The notes: a model not told the origin generated them from the letters alone. A DNA stretch of 57,037 nucleotides from Oscillospiraceae bacterium (GCA_015063545.1 SVTX01000009.1:1-57037); one strand, 5' to 3'. Counted from the first letter of the stretch, positions 17,501-25,552 are shown. Numbers and translations are program-made.

Positions 17501-18754
17501 ACATTATCTACCTGGAATATCAGCATAAAAGAGGAAGAAATCAATACCGACGTCAATATTAATGTCATGGCGGCGAACCTTGATCCGATGATGCAGCCCA
17601 TGTTCAAGAATAACACTCACATAGTCAACGAGACTGTAATGTTCATTGACTACGGAGACACCAAGTCACTTCTTTACAATGCGGATGAAATTGTTTCCGT
17701 AAAGTCGTATGACGGAAAGATCACTTATAAAAAGGGAGTTGACTGGGAACTTGTAAACGGTGATATAAAGATATTGCCCGGATCTTCAATGCCCTGTATT
17801 ACAAGCGCGGTATATTACGGAGGCCCGTCTTCGGGAATGCAGGATATTTGCTACACTTACAGAAACGGTGTTCTTACAAGCACCTACTGGGGCGAGGGTG
17901 ATCGCATGACAAAATGGCAGGTCAACGTAGAGTACAGGCACTCGGATACTTGGACCGGTTTTGAGCAGGAATGTAAAATAGGCTATTACGCAGACCTTAT
18001 CAACAAGCTGAACAACGGAGAGGATGTAACCGTGTTCTACTATGGAGACAGTATTACAGTTGGCGCAAATTCCAGCTGGAACGTAGGCATAGCGCCCTAT
18101 CAGTACAATTACGCTATGCTTGTGACACACGCGCTTGCAGATCTGTTTGAATATACGGTGGAATACGTTGATGCATCTTCACTCAACTCTATGATAAAAC
18201 CCGTTCCCACAACAAATTATGTGGGTGGAACGAAGGGAACTATCACATATATAAATACGGCAGTGGGCGGTTGGACTTCGCTTGACGGAGTAAACAACTT
18301 TGATAAACATGTAAAGCCCTATATTCAGCAATACGGATGCGATCTGTTTGTTGCCGCATTTGGCGGAAATGACGGCGGATGGTACGGAGAAACTACGGCA
18401 AGCTATGTCAGCACCATAGTTGATAATGTGTTAAAACTTACTCCCGATACCTCAGTTTTGATGGTAGCTACAATGGTGCCTAATCCCGGCGCGTATGCGT
18501 CTGCTTCCGGTGGCGCATGGTGTGGAACTCATACGACACAGGAAACTCAACTTATATCGGCTGCCGCAAACTATCGCTCCAAGGGTGTAGAATGCGCGGT
18601 CGCGCAGATGACGTCCATGAGCCTTTCAATATACGATCTCAAGGATTTTTGTGATTATACCGGAAACAACGTAAATCACCCCAACGATTTCTTTGGACGA
18701 GTATATGCTCAAACACTGCTCCAGACTTTGATAGGTTATGAGAATATGAAATAA
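11519..18754 (+). CDS. Giant lipoprotein: His/Cys repeat stalk, metallophosphatase and SGNH hydrolase
   Basis: A 2411-residue surface lipoprotein. The signal peptide ends in the lipobox CLVGC (acylated Cys near residue 22). A Thr/Pro/Glu linker (about 23-93) leads to some 33 stalk units (about 95-1225), each with one His and three Cys: short 26-residue units of the form HTWTDADC...CSVC and long 38-41-residue units such as HTEVVDAAKAPTC...HCSVC. A calcineurin-like phosphoesterase follows (about 1240-1565; metal motifs around Asp1246, GDIV with Asp1299, GNHDN with Asn1332/His1333, GHYH 1508-1511). Three to four more units (1577-1710), beta-rich regions and a C-terminal SGNH/GDSL hydrolase (about 2165-2411) complete it; Ser2178 in GDSITVG, Asn2284 in GGND and His2387 in NHPND are its catalytic residues. 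The partner gene follows after 18 nt. Substrates are unknown. Heads are assigned by motif, the stalk by repetition. Confidence 0.85.
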   Translation: MKRIILMLATCAIISVLCLVGCSKRDKTQKITESSTSTPTQSVTNTPGEDKSDKSTEKPTEQGTEDVSDSPTEDPTELPTEDTTEKPTEKPDEPHVCKRYRWVVVRESTCSTKGEGNFVCECGQIVETLEIDMLEHTWTDATCEKAKTCSACGKTYGAPLGHTCTEATCTSPKICTVCNAEVGEALGHRYNSEVTAPTCTDAGYTTYTCSVCGDAYLSDEVEARGHAWMGATCTVPKTCRVCNATEGEAIGHRHESVVTLPTCTEGGYTTYICYACGDIYIADEVDAVGHTVKEIVAIPATCIQTGLTSGAECSVCGEILIPQEEVDALGHSHEATVTEPTCTAGGYTIYMCYACGDNYVSDEVEALGHTWTDADCTAPKTCSICAETEGESLGHNYSAVEIKPTCTEGGYTTHTCSACGDVYVTDGVDALGHVAKEIPAIDATCTEKGFTEGSKCSVCNEILIVQEEIPALGHNYETTVTVPTCTDIGYTTHTCFVCGYTYISDEAEALGHIWTDADCITPKTCSVCAETEGEALGHSYGIAVTEPTCTEIGYTTYTCSICNHAYMSDETEALGHAWTDADCTTPKTCSVCGETEGNALGHSYEATVTAPTCTQSGYTTYTCAVCGDTYISDETDAIGHIGENVVIENIIDPTCTESGCWDMVTYCVACDTELDRQIVPLQALGHFFENATCTKPKTCYVCGETEGEAMGHTEVIDEAVAPDCENTGLTEGKHCSVCEEVLVAQTVVDALGHTWAGADCTKPQTCSVCGAVNGDALGHTEVVDEAVAPTCTATGLTEGKHCSVCEEVLAAQTVVDALGHTWVGADCTTPQTCSVCGAVNGDALGHTEVVDEAVAPTCTETGLTEGKHCSVCGEVLVAQNVVDALGHTEVIDAAKAPTCTETGLTEGKHCSVCEAVLVAQTVVDALGHTEVADAAVAATCTTTGLTAGKHCSVCEEVIVAQETVAALGHTEVVDAAKAPTCTETGLTEGKHCSVCEEVLVAQETVAALGHTEVVDAAKAPTCTETGLTEGKHCSVCEEVLVAQTVVDALGHTEVVDAAKAPTCTETGLTEGKHCSVCEEVLVAQTVVDALGHTEVVDNAVAPTCTETGLTEGKHCSVCEEVLVAQEVDPALGHTYASDCDSVCDSCGYVRDAVAEHTYDSICDGECNSCGEIREAEHPSFETKYADKNTHNVCCEVCGEVISGAEHTYSAGECTVCGATSAEAIDLLDFTIDVEPGRDVVVLQLTDTQIVDSSQARSESRLDDAADAAWAPEKVQSVCYDYISRAVQKSSPDFIFISGDIVYGEFDDNGSQLQALVNYMDSFEIPWAAVYGNHDNESKMSPTWQNAVLAQSKYGMFKKGDTDGNGNYTVGILQGGELTRVFYMMDSNGCKNFTLDAEQYGIIKTQGFTQAQVDWLAARMQSLKDQLGGRVVPSSMVYHVPSKEFYQAVQKYTAQASTFTINDEVVGDYGDSGTYGASLSGAFTAPSTSDGMTYLELLKANGVDSVFAGHYHSTSTSVLWEGIRWTMGLKTGTYVDYATYSGYSVTGGTQITFGDSVNVKHLYHNPRLQLKMNDLNHTWVAATCTTPKTCSVCQKTVGEALGHTEETISAVDATCTETGLSAGVKCSVCSEILTAQETVPATGHRTITLPVVAPTCTEKGSSGGKQCTLCGNIVEQPTEVPALGHAWSLQTNGSYKCVTDGGCGGSTAVPATYFNATTLSAPTTGNTGSIVNNTSYATFSGNGIHQYHNGAQERYIVVHYRTSNIGTNYLVTTYYDYGYDSDALATTNYIKDGQWHAVIIDMKYPVSHSDNQVVYGMVVDNLSKGGSVDIAGITTFADLADAQEYAQIAESVEPGAAVAPEVVIPNKIASSYDSFYIGSTETLYGGYSGGSVGSVNVTGVDKNNGNLTMENVYAGTSLTLWGWIGYDQPIASFGYYFDGNSDAVRRSTALNAEDAVIAIGKEHAKRFKIAADTTSLDGGEHTLTFVICFANGHIETLSTWNISIKEEEINTDVNINVMAANLDPMMQPMFKNNTHIVNETVMFIDYGDTKSLLYNADEIVSVKSYDGKITYKKGVDWELVNGDIKILPGSSMPCITSAVYYGGPSSGMQDICYTYRNGVLTSTYWGEGDRMTKWQVNVEYRHSDTWTGFEQECKIGYYADLINKLNNGEDVTVFYYGDSITVGANSSWNVGIAPYQYNYAMLVTHALADLFEYTVEYVDASSLNSMIKPVPTTNYVGGTKGTITYINTAVGGWTSLDGVNNFDKHVKPYIQQYGCDLFVAAFGGNDGGWYGETTASYVSTIVDNVLKLTPDTSVLMVATMVPNPGAYASASGGAWCGTHTTQETQLISAAANYRSKGVECAVAQMTSMSLSIYDLKDFCDYTGNNVNHPNDFFGRVYAQTLLQTLIGYENMK
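13652..14053 (+). repeat. Tandem 201-bp repeats in the stalk coding region
   Basis: Two nearly identical 201-bp units (starting 13652 and 13853), each encoding one 41-residue and one 26-residue His/Cys unit. Confidence 0.85.
14054..14914 (+). repeat. Seven tandem 123-bp repeats in the stalk coding region
   Basis: Seven in-frame copies with exact 123-bp period (unit starts at 14054, 14177, 14300, 14423, 14546, 14669, 14792). Each encodes a 41-residue unit beginning HTEV and containing TCT...[11 protein letters not shown]. Copies are near-identical in DNA, so recombination or slippage could change their number. Confidence 0.9.
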
Positions 18755-18772
18755 ATTACAGGGAGAAATGTT

Positions 18773-21700
18773 ATGAAAAACATGTTAAAGCTTATAGTGA
18801 TAGTGCTTGTTTTGATGTCGGCAATAATGATTTTTGTGTCGTGCGGCGAAGACGAGCCTACTTCTGACACGGAGGGTGTCTCTACTGAGGCGCCAACGGA
18901 AGAACCCACAGAAGATCCTACGGAAGATCCCACAGAAGGCCCCACGCAGGCTCCTACTGAAAAGCCCTCAGATGATCCTACAGACAAGCCGAGTGAGAAT
19001 TGTGAGCATACATACACAAATGACTGTGATGCTGATTGTAACAAGTGCGGTGAGATAAGAGAGGTTTCTCATACAGAAGAAACAATCCCCTCTGCTCCCG
19101 CGACATGTACAGAAACAGGGTTGAGTGTAGGAGTGAAGTGCTCCGTTTGCGGCGAGATACTTACAGCGCAAGAAGTTATTCCTGCACTTGGACACAACGA
19201 AGTTGTTGACGAGGCAGTAGCACCTGATTGTGTAAACGCAGGCCTTACAGAGGGTAAGCACTGTTCTGTATGTAATGAAATTCTCACAGTGCAGGAGGTG
19301 GTCAATGCTCTTGGGCATACAAACGAGAAGATGTCGGCAGTAAAGCCCACCTGTACAGAGACGGGTCTCACAGAAGGTGTTAAATGTTCTGTCTGTAACA
19401 CGGTGCTTGTGGTGCAGGAAATCCTCCCTGCCAAAGGACATACAAGCGTAGTTGTCGGAGGCAAGGAGCCGACGTGTACAGAGACCGGTATCACAGAAGG
19501 CGCTAAATGCGCTATCTGCGATGAGGTGCTCAAAGCGCAAAATGAGATCCCGGCGCTCGGACATACATGGGTAGATGCAACCTGCACTGTTTCTAAAACC
19601 TGCTCTGTTTGCGGTGCAGCAGAGGGCGAGTCTCTCGGTCATACATATACCGACGGCAACGATTCGTCCTGTAATGTTTGCTCTGAGGAAAGATACGGCA
19701 ACAAGGTGGGCGACGTTTGTTATCCCGCGGACCTCACCACTTATGATGGCGGAACATTCAATATATTACAGTCCAGAGGAAAGATAACGGTTATAAATTT
19801 CTGGTATGCCACATGCTGGTATTGTGTCGAAGAGATGCCTTGGTTTGATTCTGTTGCATACGAGGTTTCTGACAAGGTGACGGTTTTGGCAGTTAATCCG
19901 TTTGAAGGTGGAAGGGAATTCGTTGAGCAAAATTATCCTCACTCTAAGATAGTGTTTGCAGATGATTTTGATATTGACGGCAGTCAGACTTATTATAAAA
20001 TGCTTTTGCCCGACGTTTTAGAAGAATACCCAGGCGGAGCATATCCCGTTACCGTTATACTTGACGAGAACGGTGTGATTTTGGAAAAACACGTTGGGTA
20101 TATGTCGTATGAAGAACTTAAAGGCAAAATAATCAGCGCATTGGGCGGTTGTCCTCATATATATGATTTTGCTTGTTCCGCATACTGTAATTGGTGCAAC
20201 GAAGAGAGAGTCCCCGCGGATCACGAGATAGTTGAGGCAACATGCACCCTTGGAAAGCATTGCAGCGTTTGCGGTGAAACCTGGAGCGAACCTCTCGGCC
20301 ATACTGAGACGGTTGTGCCTAGCAAGGCTGCTACTTGCGTGACTGCAGGACTTACTGAAGGTTTAAGTTGTTCTGTTTGCGGGGAAATCCTCGTTGCTCA
20401 GGAAGAAACTCCCGCTACAGGTCACACCGAAGTTGTTGATGTGGCAGTAGCGCCCACATGCACGGCAACCGGTCTCACAGAAGGCTCGCACTGTTCCGTT
20501 TGTGGAGAAGTTCTTGTAGCGCAGGAAGAAATCCCCGCGCTCCCTCACACCTACGACAGTGATTTTGACAGGGAATGCAACGTTTGCGGATATATAAGAG
20601 CGATTGCGGCAAACGTTGAGATTAATGATATTATGAAAGACATGTATTCGGGTAATACCATGAAATATGAGACCGTGATGTTTATTGATTACGGTGAGTC
20701 AAAGCAGCTTTTGTTCTATGCCGATGATATAGTTTCCGTTCAGTCTTACGACAGAACCAAAACATACGTTGAAGGTGTTGACTACGCCCTTGTTGACGGA
20801 TGCATAGTTCTTCTTGAAGGCTCGTCAATTCCTTGCATAACCGGCAAGGTTTATTATGGCGGACCCGCAGCGGGAATGCAGGATATTTGTTACACAAAGG
20901 ATGAAAGCGGCAGGCTCGTAAGCACTTATTGGGGAGAAGGCGACTCCATGACAAAGTGGCAGGTAAACGTCGAATATACTCATTCCGATGCATGGACAGG
21001 ATTCAAGCAGGAGACCGCGACCGAAAGATACTCTGACTTTATTGCAAAGCTTGAACGCGGCGAGGACGTGACAGTATTCTTCTACGGAGACAGTATTACG
21101 GTTGGCGCAAATGCGAGTGGATACTTCGGCACAGCCCCCAATCAGCCTCAATATACGTTTTTGGTAGTTGACACGCTTGCGCGTATGTACGGATATTCTG
21201 TACAGCATGCAAAAGCAAAGACCGGAGATCCTACTCCTATTGAAAGCATGAATTACGGTGACAGAGGTACGATCACTTATATTAACACCGCTGTTGGCGG
21301 ATGGCAGAGCACAAACGGAGTTTCTTCTTACGGAACGGCGCGTGGATCCGTTGAGCCCTATATCAATAAGTACGGATGCGACTTGTTTATTGTCGCGTTT
21401 GGAATGAACGACGGAGGTTTAGCCCCCGCAACAACGAAGGGAAATATTAAGACTATAATTGATAATACCATAGCTCTTGCTCCCGACTGCGCGTATCTTA
21501 TAGTTTCCACCATGCTTCCCAATCCCGATGCATATAACTCTGCGGCGGGCGGCAAATGGCTTGGAAATCAGCCCTATCAGGAAGCGCAGCTGCTTGCGCT
21601 TGCAGAGGAATATATGGCAGACGGTGTTGCTTGCGCGGTCGCGCAGATGACGTCTATGAGCTCATCCATTCTTAACCGTAAGGACTTTTTGGATTATACG

Positions 21701-21793
21701 GGTAATAACATAAATCACCCCAACGATTTCTTCAGCCGTGTTTACGCGCAGAATGTAATTCAGACCTTGATAGGTTATGAGAATATAGCATAA
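18773..21793 (+). CDS. Lipoprotein: His/Cys repeat stalk, thioredoxin-like domain and SGNH hydrolase
   Basis: A 1006-residue paralogue of the preceding protein. The signal peptide ends with the lipobox FVSC (Cys near residue 24) and a Thr/Pro/Glu/Asp linker follows (26-80). Seven His/Cys units (about 81-310) come before a TlpA/ResA-like thioredoxin domain (about 312-462) with active site C348-W-Y-C351 after INFWYAT and a cis-Pro-type segment [10 protein letters not shown]. Five more units (465-615) lead to an SGNH hydrolase (about 620-1006) closely similar to that of the upstream protein: GDSITVG with Ser774, GMND, NHPND. The same DNA context (GCCGGTCGCGCAGATGAC-like stretch, TTGATAGGTTATGAGAATAT end) shows the C-terminal domains were duplicated. 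Probably cotranscribed with the upstream gene (18-nt gap) and ended by a strong terminator. Function is inferred as extracellular thiol chemistry plus deacylation of a surface polymer. Confidence 0.85.
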   Translation: MKNMLKLIVIVLVLMSAIMIFVSCGEDEPTSDTEGVSTEAPTEEPTEDPTEDPTEGPTQAPTEKPSDDPTDKPSENCEHTYTNDCDADCNKCGEIREVSHTEETIPSAPATCTETGLSVGVKCSVCGEILTAQEVIPALGHNEVVDEAVAPDCVNAGLTEGKHCSVCNEILTVQEVVNALGHTNEKMSAVKPTCTETGLTEGVKCSVCNTVLVVQEILPAKGHTSVVVGGKEPTCTETGITEGAKCAICDEVLKAQNEIPALGHTWVDATCTVSKTCSVCGAAEGESLGHTYTDGNDSSCNVCSEERYGNKVGDVCYPADLTTYDGGTFNILQSRGKITVINFWYATCWYCVEEMPWFDSVAYEVSDKVTVLAVNPFEGGREFVEQNYPHSKIVFADDFDIDGSQTYYKMLLPDVLEEYPGGAYPVTVILDENGVILEKHVGYMSYEELKGKIISALGGCPHIYDFACSAYCNWCNEERVPADHEIVEATCTLGKHCSVCGETWSEPLGHTETVVPSKAATCVTAGLTEGLSCSVCGEILVAQEETPATGHTEVVDVAVAPTCTATGLTEGSHCSVCGEVLVAQEEIPALPHTYDSDFDRECNVCGYIRAIAANVEINDIMKDMYSGNTMKYETVMFIDYGESKQLLFYADDIVSVQSYDRTKTYVEGVDYALVDGCIVLLEGSSIPCITGKVYYGGPAAGMQDICYTKDESGRLVSTYWGEGDSMTKWQVNVEYTHSDAWTGFKQETATERYSDFIAKLERGEDVTVFFYGDSITVGANASGYFGTAPNQPQYTFLVVDTLARMYGYSVQHAKAKTGDPTPIESMNYGDRGTITYINTAVGGWQSTNGVSSYGTARGSVEPYINKYGCDLFIVAFGMNDGGLAPATTKGNIKTIIDNTIALAPDCAYLIVSTMLPNPDAYNSAAGGKWLGNQPYQEAQLLALAEEYMADGVACAVAQMTSMSSSILNRKDFLDYTGNNINHPNDFFSRVYAQNVIQTLIGYENIA

Positions 21794-21805
21794 TAAAAAA
21801 CAAGA

Positions 21806-21828
21806 CCTCCTTCCCAACCGGAAGGAGG
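21806..21828. terminator. Terminator between convergent lipoprotein genes
   Basis: Nine-bp GC-rich stem CCTCCTTCC/GGAAGGAGG with a 5-nt loop, U-rich after it on the plus strand (TTTGTTTTTG) and TTGTTTTTT on the minus strand. Confidence 0.85.
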
Positions 21829-21844
21829 ATTTGTTTTTGTTTCT

Positions 21845-22582
21845 TTATTCCGCGACGCAGACATATCCCCAGCTCTTTGCGTAGGCTTCGGCAAACGAGC
21901 CCTTGGGACATATTATTATAAAGGAAGGTTTTGCGTTGTCAAACGCGCCGTACTGAATGGATGTCAAAGATGCCGGGAGCTTTATTTCGGTAAGCTGTGT
22001 GCAGGATGAGAATGCAAACCAATCTATCATTTTTATCCCTTCCGGGATAACTACTCGCTTTACAGAGCTTGACGCAAAAGCGTTTTCGCCTATTGTAAGC
22101 ACCGAAAGCCCGTCTATTTTGTCGGGGATTGTAACGTCTGTTGATGTTCCGATATATTTTGTTATGGTTATGCCATTATTTTCTTTTGTGTATTTGAACT
22201 GTAAATTCTCGGACTGGGGTTGCTGCGTCTGAGGGGAGTTGGGCGTTTCTGCGCTTGAGCCGTTTGAAGAATTTGTTCCGCTTTGTTGATTTAACTGCGA
22301 TTTGAGAAGTGATATGGTGGTCTCAAGCGCGGATATTTTTAGCTCATAGTCGTTTTTGCTTATGTAATTGTTTTCTTTTTCTGCCGCGAGCTGTTCTTCA
22401 AGAGTTGCAATCTGTTCCATGCAATACGCTATTTTTTCTTGATATGAATCCAACTGAATATTGGCTTGAGGCTGTGAGCTTTGATCTGAGGTATCTTGTT
22501 TCTTTGCGCAGGATGCGGAGCAGATAAGTGCACAGAGAATGGCGCATGCCGCAATTTTTGTTTTGAATGATCTGTTTTTCAT
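21845..22582 (-). CDS. Lipoprotein with coiled coil and BspA-type leucine-rich repeats
   Basis: A 245-residue predicted lipoprotein. The N-terminus MKNRSFKTK then a hydrophobic stretch ends in SASC, a fair lipobox (Cys near residue 25). Residues about 45-100 are strongly heptad-like (EKIAYCMEQIATLEEQL..., LETTISLLKSQLNQ) and predict a coiled coil. A Ser/Asn/Pro/Gln linker follows, then about 120 residues of LRR_5/BspA-like repeats (GLSVLTIGENAFASS, VKRVVIPEGIKMIDWFAFSSC, LTEIKLPASLTSIQYGAF), ending in the usual CPKGSFAEAYAKSWGY cap. Such repeats mediate binding to surfaces in related bacteria; the ligand here is unknown. AAAGGTAG lies 8 nt before the ATG. Single gene, facing the SGNH lipoproteins. 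Confidence 0.85.
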   Translation of the reverse strand: MKNRSFKTKIAACAILCALICSASCAKKQDTSDQSSQPQANIQLDSYQEKIAYCMEQIATLEEQLAAEKENNYISKNDYELKISALETTISLLKSQLNQQSGTNSSNGSSAETPNSPQTQQPQSENLQFKYTKENNGITITKYIGTSTDVTIPDKIDGLSVLTIGENAFASSSVKRVVIPEGIKMIDWFAFSSCTQLTEIKLPASLTSIQYGAFDNAKPSFIIICPKGSFAEAYAKSWGYVCVAE

Positions 22583-22712
22583 TTTTTTACTACCTTTCTT
22601 TGAGCTTGAGAGCTTGTCTCTTTAATATATGTTATTCGAGATGAAAGGCAAATATTACAAACATTTTGCTCGCTTTAATACGTTAAAAGACTAAAATATT
22701 TTTCAAAACCTA

Positions 22713-22741
22713 TTGACAATAATTTGACAAAGTGATATAAT
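22713..22741 (+). promoter_or_regulatory. Consensus sigma-A promoter of the T-box/trpB2 unit
   Basis: TTGACA, 17 bp, TATAAT, matching consensus exactly. A second TTGACA lies 11 bp further in but is too close to the -10 to be used. Confidence 0.85.
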
Positions 22742-22747
22742 ATCTGC

Positions 22748-23116
22748 ATAAACCGATGACAGAGAGTAGTAATTCCGCATACTATCTTACAGAGAGCCGC
22801 CGTTTGGTGTGAGGTGGCAGATGGGGTGGAATGAATGGACTTTGGAGGGCGGAGCGAAAATTGCCTTGGCTATGAGTAGTATCCGACGGGGTGGCTTGCC
22901 GTTATACAAGTGACGCGCATGTGAGTGCGCGATTGAGTGGGAGTTTTCGAGGGGAAACTCCAATAAGGGTGGCACCGCAGGATGCAGACCTTTGAAAAAT
23001 TTTCAAATATGACGTTGCTTTGCAATCGCCTTGTTTTGAAAAAATTTCTTTGGTTTTAGTGTTTGGTAAACTATTACTCCTGTCCCGAAATTTTTATGTC
23101 GGGATGGGCTTTTTTT
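22748..23116 (+). ncRNA. Tryptophan-specific T-box leader of trpB2
   Basis: A tRNA-sensing transcription attenuator. Visible elements in order are the stem I base with AGAGAGTAGT, a distal loop with TTTGGTGTGAGG, a specifier region GAATGGACTTTGGAGG in which TGG (22836-22838) matches the Trp codon, further stems, and the T-box sequence AGGGTGGCACCGCA at 22966-22979. A competing terminator ends it (arms 23079-23088 and 23099-23108, then CTTTTTTT). Uncharged tRNA-Trp would pair with the specifier and the T-box bulge, favouring the antiterminator and switching on trpB2. The codon assignment rests on the position of TGG in the GAA-NNN-A context of other T-boxes; the identity as a T-box is firm. 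Confidence 0.95.
23079..23116 (+). terminator. Regulated terminator of the T-box
   Basis: Ten-bp stem CCTGTCCCGA/TCGGGATGGG (with G-U pairs) followed by CTTTTTTT, 30 nt before the trpB2 start. Confidence 0.85.
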
Positions 23117-23146
23117 ATACACGTCCCGAAAGAAAGGGGAAAAAAC

Positions 23147-24517
23147 ATGAATAACAAACAAATTCCTTACAAGATCTATCTCGAAGAATCCGAGCTTCCC
23201 AAGCAGTGGTACAATGTTCGCGCGGATATGAAAAACAAGCCCGCGCCGCTTCTTGATCCCAATACCAGACAACCTATGACCGTGGAGGGACTGAGCGAGG
23301 TATTCTGCACGGAGCTTGCGCGTCAGGAGCTGAATGAAACTGACGCATATATAGATATTCCGCAGGAAATAGTGGATTTCTATAAAATGTACCGTCCTTC
23401 GCCGCTGGTTCGCGCGTACTGTCTTGAAAAGGCGCTCGACACCCCCGCGCATATCTATTATAAATTTGAAGGAAACAATACGTCGGGAAGTCATAAGCTT
23501 AACTCCGCGATAGCCCAGGCGTACTATGCAAAACAGCAGGGGCTCAAGGGCGTAACTACAGAGACGGGAGCAGGACAGTGGGGAACTGCGCTTTCTATGG
23601 CAAGCGCATATTTCGGACTTGACTGCAAGGTGTTTATGGTAAAATGCTCCTATGAGCAAAAGCCACACCGTCGCGAGGTCATGAGAACGTATGGGGCATC
23701 CGTAACCCCTTCTCCTTCGGAAACGACCGAGGTAGGAAGAAAGATACTTGAAGAGTTTCCCGGCACCTCCGGAAGTCTTGGCTGCGCTATATCCGAAGCG
23801 GTAGAGGCGGCAACGTCAAGAGAAGGCTACAGATACGTGCTCGGTTCGGTGCTCAATCAGGTGCTTTTACACCAGACTGTAATAGGTCTTGAAGCTATGA
23901 GCGCGTGTGATAAATACGACATAAAGCCTGACGTTATTATCGGCTGCGCGGGAGGAGGCTCTAATCTCGGCGGACTTATATCTCCGTTTATGGGACGCAA
24001 GCTCCGAGGAGAGGCTGATTATGAATTTATAGCGGTTGAGCCGTCTTCTTGTCCGACGCTCACTCGCGGAAAATATGTTTATGATTACTGCGACACGGGA
24101 AAGGTGTGTCCGCTTGCCAAGATGTATACGCTCGGTAGCGGATTTATTCCCGCGGCAAGCCATGCGGGCGGACTTCGCTATCACGGAATGAGCAGCGTAC
24201 TGTCCCAGCTTTACGATGACGGTCTTATGAAGGCAGTCAGCGTAAAACAGACAGAGGTATTTGAGGCGGCGCAGAAATTTGCGAGAGTGGAGGGAATACT
24301 CCCCGCGCCTGAAAGCAGCCATGCCATAAAGGTCGCTATGGACGAGGCTATTAAATGTAAGGAAACGGGAGAGGAAAAAACCATTCTGTTCGGACTTACG
24401 GGTACGGGATATTTTGATATGGTGTCGTACCAAAAATTCAATGACGGCATTATGTCCGACTATGTTCCCACCGATGAGGAGATAGCAAACGCGCTTGCGA
24501 AATGCCCTGATTTTTAA
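23147..24517 (+). CDS. trpB2: Tryptophan synthase beta chain 2 (TrpB2)
   Basis: A 456-residue PLP enzyme joining indole and serine to give tryptophan. The TrpB2 type is shown by the extended N-terminus (YKIYLEESELPKQWYN), PLP lysine K117 in GNNTSGSHKLNSA, Glu139 in TETGAGQWG, and the phosphate-binding GCAGGGSN. TrpB2 enzymes lack the tight contact surface for TrpA, and no trpA or other trp gene is adjacent here. A role in salvaging free indole fits the gut habitat and the Trp-responsive T-box; this is inference. The ATG at 23147 was chosen because reading further upstream would run into the T-box terminator; AAAGGGGAAAAAAC is the only candidate ribosome site and is weak. Single-gene unit. Confidence 0.95.
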   Translation: MNNKQIPYKIYLEESELPKQWYNVRADMKNKPAPLLDPNTRQPMTVEGLSEVFCTELARQELNETDAYIDIPQEIVDFYKMYRPSPLVRAYCLEKALDTPAHIYYKFEGNNTSGSHKLNSAIAQAYYAKQQGLKGVTTETGAGQWGTALSMASAYFGLDCKVFMVKCSYEQKPHRREVMRTYGASVTPSPSETTEVGRKILEEFPGTSGSLGCAISEAVEAATSREGYRYVLGSVLNQVLLHQTVIGLEAMSACDKYDIKPDVIIGCAGGGSNLGGLISPFMGRKLRGEADYEFIAVEPSSCPTLTRGKYVYDYCDTGKVCPLAKMYTLGSGFIPAASHAGGLRYHGMSSVLSQLYDDGLMKAVSVKQTEVFEAAQKFARVEGILPAPESSHAIKVAMDEAIKCKETGEEKTILFGLTGTGYFDMVSYQKFNDGIMSDYVPTDEEIANALAKCPDF

Positions 24518-24603
24518 TTATTTATTTTGCACAAAAACAGACCAAAAAACTTGGGTGTTTTGCAGATTTTGCTTGGTTTGGTCATCTAAATGTATATACA
24601 GCC

Positions 24604-24632
24604 TTGACAAAATCACTAGTTTGATGTAGAAT
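24604..24632 (+). promoter_or_regulatory. Sigma-A promoter of the tasA-sipW unit
   Basis: TTGACA, 17 bp, TAGAAT, giving a leader of about 110 nt. Confidence 0.75.
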
Positions 24633-24750
24633 GGATGTGTAATTATTATCCAATATTGTCTCTATTTGACTGTGATGTTTGTGGTTGTCGCTGTTGGGTG
24701 GAGGAGTTTGTTGGATGAAAATACAAAAAAATATTAAGGAGTGGTTTATC

Positions 24751-25515
24751 ATGAAAAACTCACGCAGACCTTTGATCATCGTGTCCATGGCTCTTTTGCT
24801 CGTAGTAGTTCTCGCTATGGGTGGTGTTACTTTCGCTAAGTACATTTCCACAACAGGCGTACATTCCAACCAGGCAAACGTTGCTAAATGGGGATTCACG
24901 ATGAGTGTAGATGCTACAGACTTGTTCAATGACAAGTATGAGGCAGCATCTGACAACCTTTCTGTAGTTGCTGATGACGGTACAGTTATCGTTAGCGCAG
25001 ACGCAGATCTCAACGTTATCGCCCCCGGTTCCAAGGGATCTATGACATTCTCCATCGGCGGTACAGCTGAGGTTCTTTCCAAGATCACAGTTGACGCTGA
25101 GTGCGCAGACATCGTTCTCATGGAAAATGGTACAGCGGTTTACAAGCCCGTTAAGTGGACATTGACAAGAGACGGCTCCGTTGTTAATTCTCTCGAAGAC
25201 GTTAACATCACAGACATCGAAGAATACATCGAAGCAATGGACGAAGAGATTGACGCTAACACAGAATATTCTCTCGACGGTACATACGTACTTTCTTGGG
25301 AATGGGCTTGGAGCGTAGATGAAGCTACAGACGCGTATGACACAGCTCTTGGTATGGTCAATGCAGGTACTAAGTATGTTGAAGCAGCTAACGGTACAGG
25401 TCTTGACATCGTTTCCGGCGGTGCTGATACAAAGTATGCAGGCACAACTTGCAACATCAGCTTCCAGATGAAGATTACAATCGAGCAGATTCAGGCTAAG
25501 ACAGTAGCTCCCTAA
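24751..25515 (+). CDS. TasA/camelysin-like SipW-dependent surface protein
   Basis: A 254-residue secreted protein. The signal peptide is of the SipW-cognate class: a short basic start (MKNSRRP), a hydrophobic core (LIIVSMALLLVVVLAMGG) and then VTFAKYISTTGVHSNQANVAKWGF, the typical region after the cleavage site in TasA-like proteins. The mature part is acidic and beta-rich with no Cys. TasA proteins form fibres in biofilm matrix or spore-associated layers; the location one operon from a SipW peptidase supports this role. AAGGAG lies 9 nt before the ATG. A hairpin after the gene (25553-25588) would let it be expressed above the two downstream genes. No close relative can be named; whether it forms fibres is inferred. 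Confidence 0.8.
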   Translation: MKNSRRPLIIVSMALLLVVVLAMGGVTFAKYISTTGVHSNQANVAKWGFTMSVDATDLFNDKYEAASDNLSVVADDGTVIVSADADLNVIAPGSKGSMTFSIGGTAEVLSKITVDAECADIVLMENGTAVYKPVKWTLTRDGSVVNSLEDVNITDIEEYIEAMDEEIDANTEYSLDGTYVLSWEWAWSVDEATDAYDTALGMVNAGTKYVEAANGTGLDIVSGGADTKYAGTTCNISFQMKITIEQIQAKTVAP

Positions 25516-25552
25516 TTAAAACCACAAGGCATCGTATGATGTCACAATGCGA

